DNA of 64,000 nucleotides from Streptomyces roseofulvus (GTDB lineage Bacteria > Actinomycetota > Actinomycetes > Streptomycetales > Streptomycetaceae): NCBI RefSeq assembly GCF_039534915.1, contig NZ_BAAAWE010000001.1:2294001-2358000 (forward strand). Direction: 5' to 3'. The position numbers and the translations under genes are program-made. Shown here in pieces: positions 53,033 through 61,652 of this stretch; within the stretch, counting starts at the first letter, position 1; every line of letters starts with the position of its first letter. Below the pieces are notes generated by a model. The model did not search any database and was not told where the DNA came from. It saw only the letters and a program-made list of their open reading frames with translations.

Positions 53033-53800
53033 TCACCACTCCAGGGCGAAGGGGCGGCCGGTGGACGCGAAGTGCCCGACGTTGACGCATTCGGTGGCGC
53101 CGATCCGCATCCGGCGGGCCAGCGGCTGGTGGACGTGGCCGAAGAGGGCGTAGCGGGGGCGGGTGCGTCGGATGGCGTCGAGGAGGGCGGTGCTGCCGCG
53201 CTCGAAGCGGCGGGCGACGGTGTCGTAGGTCAGCTCGGGGACCTCGGGCGGGATGTGGGAGCAGAGGATGTCGACCTCGCCGAGGGCCTCGACCTTGGCG
53301 GCGTACTCCTCCTCGGAGATCTCGTACGGGGTCCTCATCGGCGAGTGCAGGCCGCCGCCGACGAAGCCGAGGACGAGGCCGCCGAGCTCGATCCGCTCGC
53401 CGTCGAGGACGGTGGTGCCGGGGGCCGCGTACTCGGGCCAGAGGGTGGGGATGTCGACGTTGCCGTAGGTGGCGTAGGTGGGGGTGGGGAAGGCGGCGAA
53501 GAGTTCGGCGTACTGGCGGCGCACGGCGGCCTCGATGGCGGTCGCGCGGTCGACGGCGAGGCCGGCCCAGAGGCTGCGGCCGAAGTCGCGGGCCTCGTCG
53601 AAGCGGCGGGCGGTGCGCAGCTCGACGATCCGGTCGGCGTTCGCCACGCCGAAGAGGTCGGGGAAGATGCCCCGGCTGTGGTCGGCGTAGTCGAGGAAGA
53701 GGACCAGGTCGCCGAGGCATATGAGGGCGTCGGCGCCGTCCCCCGCCCTGGCGAGGGCGCCGGAGTTGCCGTGCACGTCGCTGACCACGTGGACTCGCAT
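53033..53800 (-). CDS. Metallophosphoesterase (calcineurin-like)
   Basis: A 255-residue hydrolase with the five metallophosphoesterase motifs: VVSDVHGN, LICLGDLVLF, YGNVD (GN-D variant), LCSHIPPEV and FGHVHQPLA. It would bind two metal ions and cleave phosphoesters of nucleotides or proteins. An ATG near DVHG was chosen; a GTG three codons earlier is possible. It is convergent with no gene; an SRPBCC gene follows in the same direction. Confidence 0.88.
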   Translation of the reverse strand: MRVHVVSDVHGNSGALARAGDGADALICLGDLVLFLDYADHSRGIFPDLFGVANADRIVELRTARRFDEARDFGRSLWAGLAVDRATAIEAAVRRQYAELFAAFPTPTYATYGNVDIPTLWPEYAAPGTTVLDGERIELGGLVLGFVGGGLHSPMRTPYEISEEEYAAKVEALGEVDILCSHIPPEVPELTYDTVARRFERGSTALLDAIRRTRPRYALFGHVHQPLARRMRIGATECVNVGHFASTGRPFALEW

Positions 53801-54058
53801 GGGCCCCACCTTAGGGCGTCGGACCTGCGGTTACTTGGGAGTCGGGAAAGCTGTGGATTACTGTGCGGAGACGAGCGTCACGCTGGTGTGACGCACGGAA
53901 CATCTGACCGGGACCCCCTATCGGGAACCACGTACTGGTGGGTAACGTCCGGGCAGTCCACAGTCGTGCTCACCCCCACCGAGCACCTGCCCGATCATGG
54001 ACCGCACCGGTGCATCACACAGAGCCGTGGCACCGGAGCCCGATGAGGAGCAGCAGTC

Positions 54059-55855
54059 TTGCGCGAGTTCAGCCTTCCGGCCCTGTACGAGGTCCCTTCG
54101 GACGGCAACCTGACGGATCTCATCCGCCGCAACGCCTCCCAGCACCCAGATGTCGCCGTGATGGCCCGCAAGACCGACGGCGGGTGGACCGACGTCACCG
54201 CCGTGGAGTTCCTCGCCGAGGTGCGCGGGGTCGCCAAGGGTCTGATCGCGGCCGGGGTCGGGGTGGGCGACCGCGTCGCGCTGCTCTCCCGTACCCGCTA
54301 CGAGTGGGTGCTCCTGGACTTCGCGATCTGGAGCGCCGGCGCGGTGACCGTGCCGGTGTACGAGACCAGCTCGCCGGAGCAGATCCAGTGGATCCTCGGC
54401 GACTCGGGCGCCTCCCTCGCGGTCGTGGAGTCCGCGGCGCACCAGGCGTCCCTGGAGTCCGTCCGCGGCGAGCTGCCCGCGCTCCGGGGCCTGTACCAGA
54501 TCGAGGACGGCGCGATCGCCGCCCTGACCGCCTCCGGCGCGGAGGTCTCCGACGAGACCCTGGACGCCCGGATGTCGGCGGCGAACGCGGACGACCCGGC
54601 GACCATCGTCTACACCTCGGGCACGACGGGCCGCCCCAAGGGCTGCGTGCTGACCCACCGGGCGTTCTTCGCCGAGTGCGGCAACGTGGTGGAGCGTTTG
54701 AAGCCGCTCTTCCGCACCGGCGAGTCGTCGGTGCTGCTCTTCCTCCCGGCGGCGCACGTCTTCGGCCGGCTCATCGAGGTGGCCTCGGTGATGGCCCCGA
54801 TCCGGCTGGGCTGTCTCCCGGACATCAAGACCCTCACGGACGAGCTGGCCTCCTTCCGGCCGACGCTGATCCTGGGCGTGCCGCGCGTCTTCGAGAAGGT
54901 CTACAACTCGGCGCGGGCCAAGGCGCAGGCCGACGGCAAGGGCAAGATCTTCGACAAGGCCGCGCACACGGCCATCGCCTACAGCCGCGCGCTCGCCACC
55001 CCCCAGGGCCCCTCCTTCGGCCTGCGGCTCAAGCACAGGCTCTTCGACAAGCTGGTCTTCTCGAAGCTGCGGGCGGTGCTCGGCGGCCGGGGCGAGTACG
55101 CGATCTCCGGCGGCGCGCCGCTGGGCGAGCGGCTCGGCCACTTCTTCCGCGGCATCGGCTTCACCGTCCTGGAGGGCTACGGCCTGACGGAGTCGTGCGC
55201 GGCCACCGCCTTCAACCCGTGGGACCGCCCGAAGATCGGCACGGTCGGCCAGCCGCTGCCGGGCTCGGTGGTGCGGATCGCGGACGACGGCGAGGTGCTG
55301 CTGCACGGCGAGCACGTCTTCACCGGGTACTGGAACAACGAGGCGGCGACCGCCGAGGCGCTGGCGGACGGCTGGTTCCACACCGGCGACATCGGCACCC
55401 TCGACGAGGACGGCTACCTGGCGATCACCGGCCGGAAGAAGGAGATCCTGGTGACGGCGGGCGGCAAGAACGTCGCGCCGGCGGTCATCGAGGACCGGAT
55501 CCGCGCCCACGCCCTGGTGGCGGAGTGCATGGTGGTCGGCGACGGGCGCCCGTTCGTCGGCGCGCTGGTCACCCTCGACGAGGAGTTCCTGGGCCGCTGG
55601 GCCTCCGAGCACGGCAAGCCGGCCGGCACCACCGCGGCGACGCTCCGAGAGGACCCGGAGCTGCTGGCCGAGGTGCAGCGGGCGGTCGACGACGGCAACG
55701 CGGCCGTCTCGAAGGCGGAGTCGGTCCGCAAGTTCCGCGTCCTCGCCTCCCAGTTCACCGAGGAGGCGGGCCACATCACCCCGTCGCTGAAGCTGAAGCG
55801 GAACGTGGTGGCGAAGGACTTCGCGGACGAGATCGAGGCGATCTACGCCAAGTAG
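54059..55855 (+). CDS. fadD: Long-chain fatty acid-CoA ligase
   Basis: A 598-residue AMP-forming acyl-CoA synthetase. Motifs are the P-loop-like YTSGTTGRPKGCVLTHRAF, the adenylate site GYGLTESCAA, DGWFHTGDIGTLDEDGYLAITGRKKEILVTAGGKNVAPA, and the C-terminal catalytic Lys region around LKLKRNVVAKDF. It activates long-chain fatty acids for degradation or lipid synthesis. The start is TTG with GAGGAG upstream, which gives the usual N-terminus (REFSLPALYEVP). An out-of-phase longer frame has no family similarity. Confidence 0.92.
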   Translation: MREFSLPALYEVPSDGNLTDLIRRNASQHPDVAVMARKTDGGWTDVTAVEFLAEVRGVAKGLIAAGVGVGDRVALLSRTRYEWVLLDFAIWSAGAVTVPVYETSSPEQIQWILGDSGASLAVVESAAHQASLESVRGELPALRGLYQIEDGAIAALTASGAEVSDETLDARMSAANADDPATIVYTSGTTGRPKGCVLTHRAFFAECGNVVERLKPLFRTGESSVLLFLPAAHVFGRLIEVASVMAPIRLGCLPDIKTLTDELASFRPTLILGVPRVFEKVYNSARAKAQADGKGKIFDKAAHTAIAYSRALATPQGPSFGLRLKHRLFDKLVFSKLRAVLGGRGEYAISGGAPLGERLGHFFRGIGFTVLEGYGLTESCAATAFNPWDRPKIGTVGQPLPGSVVRIADDGEVLLHGEHVFTGYWNNEAATAEALADGWFHTGDIGTLDEDGYLAITGRKKEILVTAGGKNVAPAVIEDRIRAHALVAECMVVGDGRPFVGALVTLDEEFLGRWASEHGKPAGTTAATLREDPELLAEVQRAVDDGNAAVSKAESVRKFRVLASQFTEEAGHITPSLKLKRNVVAKDFADEIEAIYAK

Positions 55856-55864
55856 CGGGCAGTG

Positions 55865-55900
55865 GAAGGGGGCCCGGCGCCGGTGCGCCGGGCCCCCTTC
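55865..55900. terminator. Bidirectional terminator between fadD and GT4 gene
   Basis: A perfect 16-base stem, GAAGGGGGCCCGGCGC and its complement, with a four-base loop, lies between two convergent genes. Confidence 0.8.
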
Positions 55901-55919
55901 CCGTCCCCGCGGGGAGTCC

Positions 55920-57062
55920 CTACAGCAGCTCCCTGAGCTTCTCCGCGAGCAGGTCCCAGCGCCACTTCTCCTCCACCCAGGACCGGCCTCGCTCGCCCAT
56001 GCGGGCGCGCAGGTCCGGGTCGAGGAGGAGGGTGGTGACGCGGTCGGCGGTGTCCTCGGCGGACTCGCCGCGCACGACCCAGCCGGTCTCGCCGTCGAGG
56101 ACGGCGTCGGGGGCGCCGCCGGAGTCGCCGGCGACGACCGGCAGGCCGGTCGCGGACGCCTCCAGGTAGACGATCCCGAGCCCCTCGACGTCGAGGCCGC
56201 CGCGGCGGGTGCGGCAGGGCATGGCGAAGACGTCGCCGGCGCCGTAGTGGGCCGGGAGCTCCGACCAGGGGACGGCGCCGGTGAAGCGGACCGAGCCGGC
56301 GACGCCGGTCTCGGCGGCGAGACGCCGCAGGTCCTTCTCGTACGGGCCGCCGCCGACGATCAGCAGGACCGCGTCCGGCACCTCCCGCAGGATCCGGGGC
56401 AGCGCCCGGATCAGGGTGTCCTGGCCCTTGCGGGGGACGAGCCGGGAGACGCAGACCACGACCGGGCGGTCGGTGAGGCCGAGCCGGGCGCGGACCTCGT
56501 CGCCGCCGGAGCCGGGGTGGAAGGTCTTCTCGTCGACGCCCGGCGGCAGCTGCACCATGCGGGCGGCGGCGGCCGGGGTGAGGGCGGACGCGATCCGGGT
56601 GCGGGTGTACTCGCCGAGGTAGGTGATCGTGTCCGTGCCCTCGCCGATCCGCCGCAGCAGCTGCCGGGCGGCGGGCAGCTGCGCCCAGCCGGCCTCGTGC
56701 CCGTGGGTGGTGGCGACCAGCCGCTTCGCACCGGCCCGGCGGAGCGCGGGGGCCATCAGCCCGAGCGGCGCCGCGGCGCCGAACCAGACCGACTCACAGC
56801 CGTGTTCCCGCAGCAGCGCGGTCGCCCGGGCGGTGACGCGTGGTGTGGGCAACAGCATGGTGGTGCGGTCCCGGACAACCGTGAAAGGCTGTTCGGCGTC
56901 GAACAGAGCGGTGGCCTCCGCCCCTTCGCGGCCTCGCTTCCACGTGGAGGCGTAGACCACGAGCCGGTCGGGGTCCAGTCGCAACGCCATGTTGTGCAGG
57001 AACGCCTGGATTCCGCCGGGACGCGGCGGGAAGTCGTTCGTTACGATCAGGGTCTTGTGCAT
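55920..57062 (-). CDS. GT4 glycosyltransferase, PimB'-like
   Basis: A 380-residue GT-B enzyme. The N-terminal domain starts KTLIVTNDFPPRPGGIQAFLHNMALRL, which is typical of phosphatidylinositol mannoside mannosyltransferases. The donor-binding domain has VVVCVSRLVPRKGQDTLIRALP, VLLIVGGGPYEKDLRRLA, SVRFTGAVPWSELPAHYGAGDVFAMPCRTRRGGLDVEGLGIVYLEASATGLPVVAGDSGGAPD with the catalytic E-x7-E. A role in PIM or a related mannolipid is likely. The ATG start faces the GT87 gene 96 bases away. Confidence 0.87.
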   Translation of the reverse strand: MHKTLIVTNDFPPRPGGIQAFLHNMALRLDPDRLVVYASTWKRGREGAEATALFDAEQPFTVVRDRTTMLLPTPRVTARATALLREHGCESVWFGAAAPLGLMAPALRRAGAKRLVATTHGHEAGWAQLPAARQLLRRIGEGTDTITYLGEYTRTRIASALTPAAAARMVQLPPGVDEKTFHPGSGGDEVRARLGLTDRPVVVCVSRLVPRKGQDTLIRALPRILREVPDAVLLIVGGGPYEKDLRRLAAETGVAGSVRFTGAVPWSELPAHYGAGDVFAMPCRTRRGGLDVEGLGIVYLEASATGLPVVAGDSGGAPDAVLDGETGWVVRGESAEDTADRVTTLLLDPDLRARMGERGRSWVEEKWRWDLLAEKLRELL

Positions 57063-57158
57063 CGTGACAGACAGTACGTGATGGCACGCGATCGCACCCT
57101 ACGCCCGGCACCACCCCCCTCCGCGCGAGCGGACCGACAGGACAGGAACAGGACAGGT

Positions 57159-58436
57159 ATGACGGGCGCAGTGGGGATCGGCTCGCGCACGGCTGGGCGG
57201 CTGCGGGAGTTGCGTCTCCCGCTCGGCCTGTGGGCACTGACCAGGATCATCCTCCTGGTGTGCGTCTTCAAGATCGTGGTGGTGCCGGGCCCGGACGTCA
57301 CCAGCGACGTGGAGCAGATCTACCAGAGCTGGTACGAGGTCCTGAAGACCGGCACGTACCCGCAGGACGACGTCACCTGGCAGTACCCGCCGGCCGCCGC
57401 CCTCGCGATCCTCTCCCCCGTCCTGCTGCCGTTCCTGAACTACTCGGCCGCCTTCTTCGTGCTGGCCTTCCTCTGCGACGCCGTGGTCTTCGGGCTCCTG
57501 GTGCACACGGGCGGCCGGCCGGGACGGTCGATGCGGGGCGCCTGGCTGTGGCTGGCGGCGGTGCCGCTGATGGGCCCGACCGCGTACGCCCGCTACGACA
57601 TCATGGTCACCGCCGTCGCCGTGGCGGGGCTGCTCGCGGCCATCCGCAGCCCGCGCGTGCTCGGCGCGCTCGCCGGTTTCGGCGCGGCGCTGAAGGTGTG
57701 GCCGGCGCTGCTCCTCGCGGGCACCCCGAAGGGCCGGGCGACCTGGCGCTCCTGGCCGACGGCGGCCGGTACCGCGGTGGGCGTGCTGGTGCTGTGCATG
57801 GCCTGGATGCCGGGCTCGCTGGCCTTCCTCTCGTTCCAGAGCGAGCGGGGCACGGAGGTGGAGTCGCTGGGCGCGATGGTCTTCCACGTGGCCCGGCACT
57901 TCGGCTGGGACGGCGAGGCGCGGATGAACTACGGCTCGATCGAGTTCCTCGGCCCGGGCGTCTCCTGGGTGTCGAAGGGCGCGATGGCGCTGACGGTGGC
58001 CGCCTTCGGCTGGCTGCTGCTGTGGCGGTTCAGGGCGCGCCGCTTCACCTCCTCGACGGTGGCGGACGCGGCCTTCGTCGCGGTGCTGCTCTTCACCGCG
58101 ACGAGCCGGGTGATCTCTCCCCAGTACATGATCTGGCTGGTCGGTCTCGCGGCGGTCTGCCTGGTGTACCGGTCGAGCCGGATGCGGACGCCCGCGTATC
58201 TGATCCTGTGGGCGACCGCGGTGACGCAGTTCGAGTTCCCGGTCTGGTTCTCGCACGTGACGCAGAGCGACTGGCTGGGCGTCGGCGTGCTGTTCCTGCG
58301 CAACGGCCTGCTGATCGCGGCGACCCTGATGGCCTGCCGCATCCTGTGGAAGCACACGGTCACCGAGGCCGGCACGGTCATCCCGGTCCCGCAGGGTCAG
58401 CCGGAGCGCGAGAAGGTGCTGACCGGCTCGGCCTGA
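57159..58436 (+). CDS. GT87 polyprenol-linked mannosyltransferase-like membrane protein
   Basis: A 425-residue membrane protein with about ten hydrophobic helices, of the DUF2029/GT87 type. An Asp pair near the N-terminus (VVVPGPDVTSDVEQIYQSWYEVLKTGTYPQDDVTWQYPPAA) lies in the first external loop, where GT-C enzymes hold their catalytic acid. YPPAA...L is a family pattern, and GFGAALKVWPALLLAG and ISPQYMIWLVGLAAV are also typical. It probably transfers mannose from polyprenyl phosphate in the outer leaflet. ATG start after GGACAGGT. It diverges from the PimB'-like gene. Confidence 0.85.
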   Translation: MTGAVGIGSRTAGRLRELRLPLGLWALTRIILLVCVFKIVVVPGPDVTSDVEQIYQSWYEVLKTGTYPQDDVTWQYPPAAALAILSPVLLPFLNYSAAFFVLAFLCDAVVFGLLVHTGGRPGRSMRGAWLWLAAVPLMGPTAYARYDIMVTAVAVAGLLAAIRSPRVLGALAGFGAALKVWPALLLAGTPKGRATWRSWPTAAGTAVGVLVLCMAWMPGSLAFLSFQSERGTEVESLGAMVFHVARHFGWDGEARMNYGSIEFLGPGVSWVSKGAMALTVAAFGWLLLWRFRARRFTSSTVADAAFVAVLLFTATSRVISPQYMIWLVGLAAVCLVYRSSRMRTPAYLILWATAVTQFEFPVWFSHVTQSDWLGVGVLFLRNGLLIAATLMACRILWKHTVTEAGTVIPVPQGQPEREKVLTGSA

Positions 58437-59734
58437 GCGGCGCGGGCGGTACGGCGGTGCAGCACCGCCAGCGCCCCGCACTGCGCGGCCATGGCGAGCG
58501 TCATGGCCAGGCAGACGCCGGGCAGCCCGAGCCCTGAGAGGGCGAGGGCGAGCGGCAGCTGGAGGAGGACGCCTGCGACGGTGATCCTGGCCAGGTACGG
58601 GCTCGCCCCCGCGCCTTCGAAGACCCCCGCGGCGGCGATGTACGCGCCCAGGAGCGGCAGGTATCCGGCGAGGCAGCGCAGGAAGAGCGCGCCCGCCGCG
58701 GCCACCTCGGGCCCGGCCCCGAAGAGCCGCATCACCCCGTCCGCGCCGGCCCAGAGCGCCGCGGCGAAGCCCGCGCCGAGTGCCGCCCCGAGCAGGGCGG
58801 CGGCGCGGGCGACGGGCCCTGGTCCGCCCGCCGCGGCGCCGAGCAGGTGCGCGGTGTGGATGGCGGCGGCCTGCCGGACCGCGTAGAAGGCCATGGTGGC
58901 GACGTACATGCCCTTGGTGGCGATGCCGTAGGCGGCGGTCTCGGCCACGCCGAGCCGGGCGACGACGGCGACGAGCGCGAGCGCTCCGGCCATCCGGACG
59001 GTGAAGTCGGCCGCCATCGGCAGTCCGGTGGCGGCGGTCCGGCGCAGGGCGGCGGCGGTGCTCCCGGCGGGCGCGGTGGCCCGGGCGGCGCGGAGCAGCG
59101 GGTTCCGGCGGACCGCGGCCAGTGCGGCGGCGAGGGCGGCCGAGCGGCCGAGGAGGGTGGCGAGGGCGGCGCCCGGCACCCCGTACGCGTGGATGAGGAG
59201 CGGGTCCAGGACCAGGATCAGGCCGTTGGCGAGGAGGGCGAGCCGCATGGGGGTGCGGGTGTCGCCGGCGCCCTTGAGGACGCCGTCGACGACGTGCCCG
59301 GCGAAGAAGACGGCGGTGCCGGGGAGCGAGACGGCGAGATAGGCGACGGTGAGGCGGTACGCGTCCCCGCCCGCGCCGCCGAGGAGGAGCGCGGCCAGGG
59401 GCTCGCGCAGCAGCCAGCCGCCGAGGGCGACGGGCGGGACGAGCAGGGCGCACAGGGCGGCCCCGCCCCGGACGGCGGTGCGGACGGCGCCGGGGTCGGC
59501 GGCGCCGCGGGCCCGGGCGACGAGCACCGTGGTGCCGGAGCCGGCCATGAGGACGACGCCGAGCAGCAGGTTCTCGACGTTGCCGGCGAGGGCGACGGCG
59601 GCGACCGCGTCCCCGCCGAGCCGGGCGACCCAGACCATGTTGACGATCCCGGCGGCGACCCCGGAGAGCAGCTCCAGATAGACCGGCCCGCCGAGCCGGA
59701 CGAGCACCCGGTGAGGGCTCCGCTGAGCCTCCAT
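58397..59734 (-). CDS. MATE-family efflux transporter
   Basis: A 445-residue multidrug and toxin extrusion protein with twelve hydrophobic helices in two halves: LGGPVYLELLSGVAAGIVNMVWVARLGGDAVAAVALAGNVENLL at the start of the first half and AATGLPMAADFTVRMAGALALVAVVARLGVAETAAYGIATKG at the start of the second. It would export cationic compounds by Na+ or H+ antiport. The start is ATG; a longer frame upstream lies in the operator region. It overlaps the end of the GT87 gene by 40 bases on opposite strands. A PadR gene is divergent. Confidence 0.89.
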   Translation of the reverse strand: MEAQRSPHRVLVRLGGPVYLELLSGVAAGIVNMVWVARLGGDAVAAVALAGNVENLLLGVVLMAGSGTTVLVARARGAADPGAVRTAVRGGAALCALLVPPVALGGWLLREPLAALLLGGAGGDAYRLTVAYLAVSLPGTAVFFAGHVVDGVLKGAGDTRTPMRLALLANGLILVLDPLLIHAYGVPGAALATLLGRSAALAAALAAVRRNPLLRAARATAPAGSTAAALRRTAATGLPMAADFTVRMAGALALVAVVARLGVAETAAYGIATKGMYVATMAFYAVRQAAAIHTAHLLGAAAGGPGPVARAAALLGAALGAGFAAALWAGADGVMRLFGAGPEVAAAGALFLRCLAGYLPLLGAYIAAAGVFEGAGASPYLARITVAGVLLQLPLALALSGLGLPGVCLAMTLAMAAQCGALAVLHRRTARAAQAEPVSTFSRSG

Positions 59735-59756
59735 ACCCACCCCCCTCGAAACGATG

Positions 59757-59787
59757 TACCTCGATTCGAGGCACCTCGAAAAGAGGT
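59757..59787. promoter_or_regulatory. Two palindromic PadR-type operators
   Basis: CCTCGATTCGAGG (59759-59771) is a perfect 13-base palindrome, and ACCTCGAAAAGAGGT (59773-59787) is a related pair of five-base arms; a half copy, CCTCGAAACGA, precedes them. They lie between the divergent MATE and PadR genes and should be the PadR binding sites. Confidence 0.75.
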
Positions 59788-59832
59788 AGCATACGGCGAG
59801 GAGCGAGGACAAGCGCGAGGAGGGGACGGCCG

Positions 59833-60381
59833 GTGCTGGAACTGTCGATCCTGGGCTTCCTGTACGGGCGGCCGCTGCACGGCTACGAGCTGAAGGAGCG
59901 CATCCAGGCGCTCAGCGGCCACGTCCGCCCGGTCAGCGACGGCGCCCTCTACCCGGCCATCAACCGCCTCGTCGACCAGGGCCTGGTGGAGAGCCGCACC
60001 GAGCCCGGCACCAGCGCCGCGCCCCGCCGCACCCTCTCGCTCACCCCCGACGGCCGCGCCGCGCTGCTCGCCCGCCTCCGCTCCCCCAAGGACGCCGAGA
60101 TCACCGACGGCCAGCGCTTCTTCACCGTGCTGACCTTCCTGGGCCTGCTGCCCGACCCGGCCGAGCAGGCCGCCGTCCTGCGCCGCCGGCAGAGCTTCCT
60201 GCTGACCCCGGCCAGCTTCTTCTACGAGGACGGCGCCCCGGCCACCGTGGAGCGGGAGCCCGACCTCTTCCGCCGCGGCATGCTCCGCATCGCCCGCGCG
60301 ACCGGCACCGAGGAGAAGACCTGGCTCGCCGAGGCCCTCGCCGAGCTCGACGCCCGCGCGGCGGAGCGTCAGCCGAGCTGA
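59833..60381 (+). CDS. PadR-family transcriptional regulator
   Basis: A 182-residue regulator with the PadR winged helix: LELSILGFLYGRPLHGYELKERIQALSGHVRPVSDGALYPAINRLVDQGLVESRTEPG (residues 2-60), then a wing (RRTLSLTPDGRAALLARL) and a C-terminal helical dimerisation domain. It is divergent from the MATE exporter and likely its repressor. GTG start. Its end overlaps the lipoprotein gene by 13 bases on the other strand. Confidence 0.9.
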   Translation: MLELSILGFLYGRPLHGYELKERIQALSGHVRPVSDGALYPAINRLVDQGLVESRTEPGTSAAPRRTLSLTPDGRAALLARLRSPKDAEITDGQRFFTVLTFLGLLPDPAEQAAVLRRRQSFLLTPASFFYEDGAPATVEREPDLFRRGMLRIARATGTEEKTWLAEALAELDARAAERQPS

Positions 60382-61592
60382 TCCCGCAGGTGGGCCCGCC
60401 AGGCGGCGGTGAACTCCTCCGGGCTCGTGTCCAGCACCTTCCGCAGGGCGCTCTCCACCGCGCCGTCCCGGCCCGGATGGGCGCCCACCTCCCGGTAGAA
60501 GGCGGTCAGCCGCTCCTCGCCCCAGCGGTCGGCGATCATCGCGCAGACCAGCCAGCCGGTCTCGTAGGCCCGGGCCAGCGCCTCGGAGTCGCCGGCGAAG
60601 CCGAAGTCGCCGTCCTCGGGGAGGGCGGCGGGCAGCTCCCCGGCCCGCACGGCCCGCCGCAGCTCCGGGGCGCCCTGGGCGGGCGTCCGGCCGGAGCCCC
60701 GGTAGGCGGCCCAGTCGGCGAAGCCCTCGGAGAGCCAGACCGGGGTGGACGGCGTGGTGTGGGCGCGGGTGGCGACGTGGACGGTCTCGTGGGTGAGGAT
60801 CAGCTCCCGGCCGAAGGCGCCCAGCACCCCGTACGCCTCCGGATTGACGATCACCCGGTCCGCCGGCGAGGTGGCCCGGCGCTCCGTCTCGCCGGTGGTG
60901 ACGGCCGCTATCCCCCGGTACTGGGAACCGTCCACCGCGAGCAGTCCGCCCATCGCGTCCAGCGAGGCGGGGACGAGGACGAGCACCCGGCCCGGCCACT
61001 CCTCGCTCCACACCGCGTCGACGGCCGGCACCGCCCGGTCGGCGAGCCGGGCGATCTCGGCCAGTCGCTCCCGGTCCTGGCCGACGCCGAGCACCAGCGA
61101 ACGGTCTCCGCGCACCGCGGCCACCGCGCCCTGCTCCCACAGCCGCACCGGGGCGCCCTCCGCGGGCCGCTCCCCGGTCACGTACCAGCGCCCGTCCCGT
61201 TCCGCGAGCTCCATGACCGTCTCGGCGTCCAGCGGCCCCCGGTCGTACCCCTCGATGCGGTGGCCGCGCTCCACCCGGGCGGTGAGCCGGCCCTCGCCGG
61301 TCCGGTCGACCTCGGTGACCCGGTAGCTCCAGCCGGCCAGCGGCACCTCGGCGAGCCGGCGGAACTCGGTCAGGGCGGCCGCCCGGTGGGCGGGGTCGGC
61401 GGCGGCGAGCCAGGCGGTCTCGTCGCGGTCGAGGAGGGCCTCGGCGTGCCGGTCGAGAAGGGCCTGGACCTCGCGGAGGGCGGGGTCGGCGGGCCGGGGG
61501 GCGGTGGAGCAGCCGACGAGGGCGGCGAGGGCGAGGAGCAGGGCGAGCAGCGCTCCCCCCGGCCGTCGCGCGCCGCACCCCTGTTCCACCAC
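60369..61592 (-). CDS. Lipoprotein with HExxH motif (peptidase-MA-like)
   Basis: A 407-residue exported lipoprotein. The signal peptide ends in the lipobox LVGC (LLALLLALAALVGCSTAP), Cys near residue 28. An NTF2-like domain (AWLAAADPAHRAAALTEFRRL...) comes first, then a metalloprotease-like domain with ELILTHETVHVATRAHT (HExxH) and VWLSEGFADWAAY, where Glu is the third zinc ligand. These features match the peptidase MA-like group. The GTG start gives a normal signal peptide; a longer frame is possible. Substrate unknown. Confidence 0.83.
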   Translation of the reverse strand: MVEQGCGARRPGGALLALLLALAALVGCSTAPRPADPALREVQALLDRHAEALLDRDETAWLAAADPAHRAAALTEFRRLAEVPLAGWSYRVTEVDRTGEGRLTARVERGHRIEGYDRGPLDAETVMELAERDGRWYVTGERPAEGAPVRLWEQGAVAAVRGDRSLVLGVGQDRERLAEIARLADRAVPAVDAVWSEEWPGRVLVLVPASLDAMGGLLAVDGSQYRGIAAVTTGETERRATSPADRVIVNPEAYGVLGAFGRELILTHETVHVATRAHTTPSTPVWLSEGFADWAAYRGSGRTPAQGAPELRRAVRAGELPAALPEDGDFGFAGDSEALARAYETGWLVCAMIADRWGEERLTAFYREVGAHPGRDGAVESALRKVLDTSPEEFTAAWRAHLRDQLG

Positions 61593-61652
61593 GCCCCCGA
61601 TCGTACGGAAGGGTGACGGGGTCACGCCTCCCGGAGCGGCGGGGCGGCCGGC

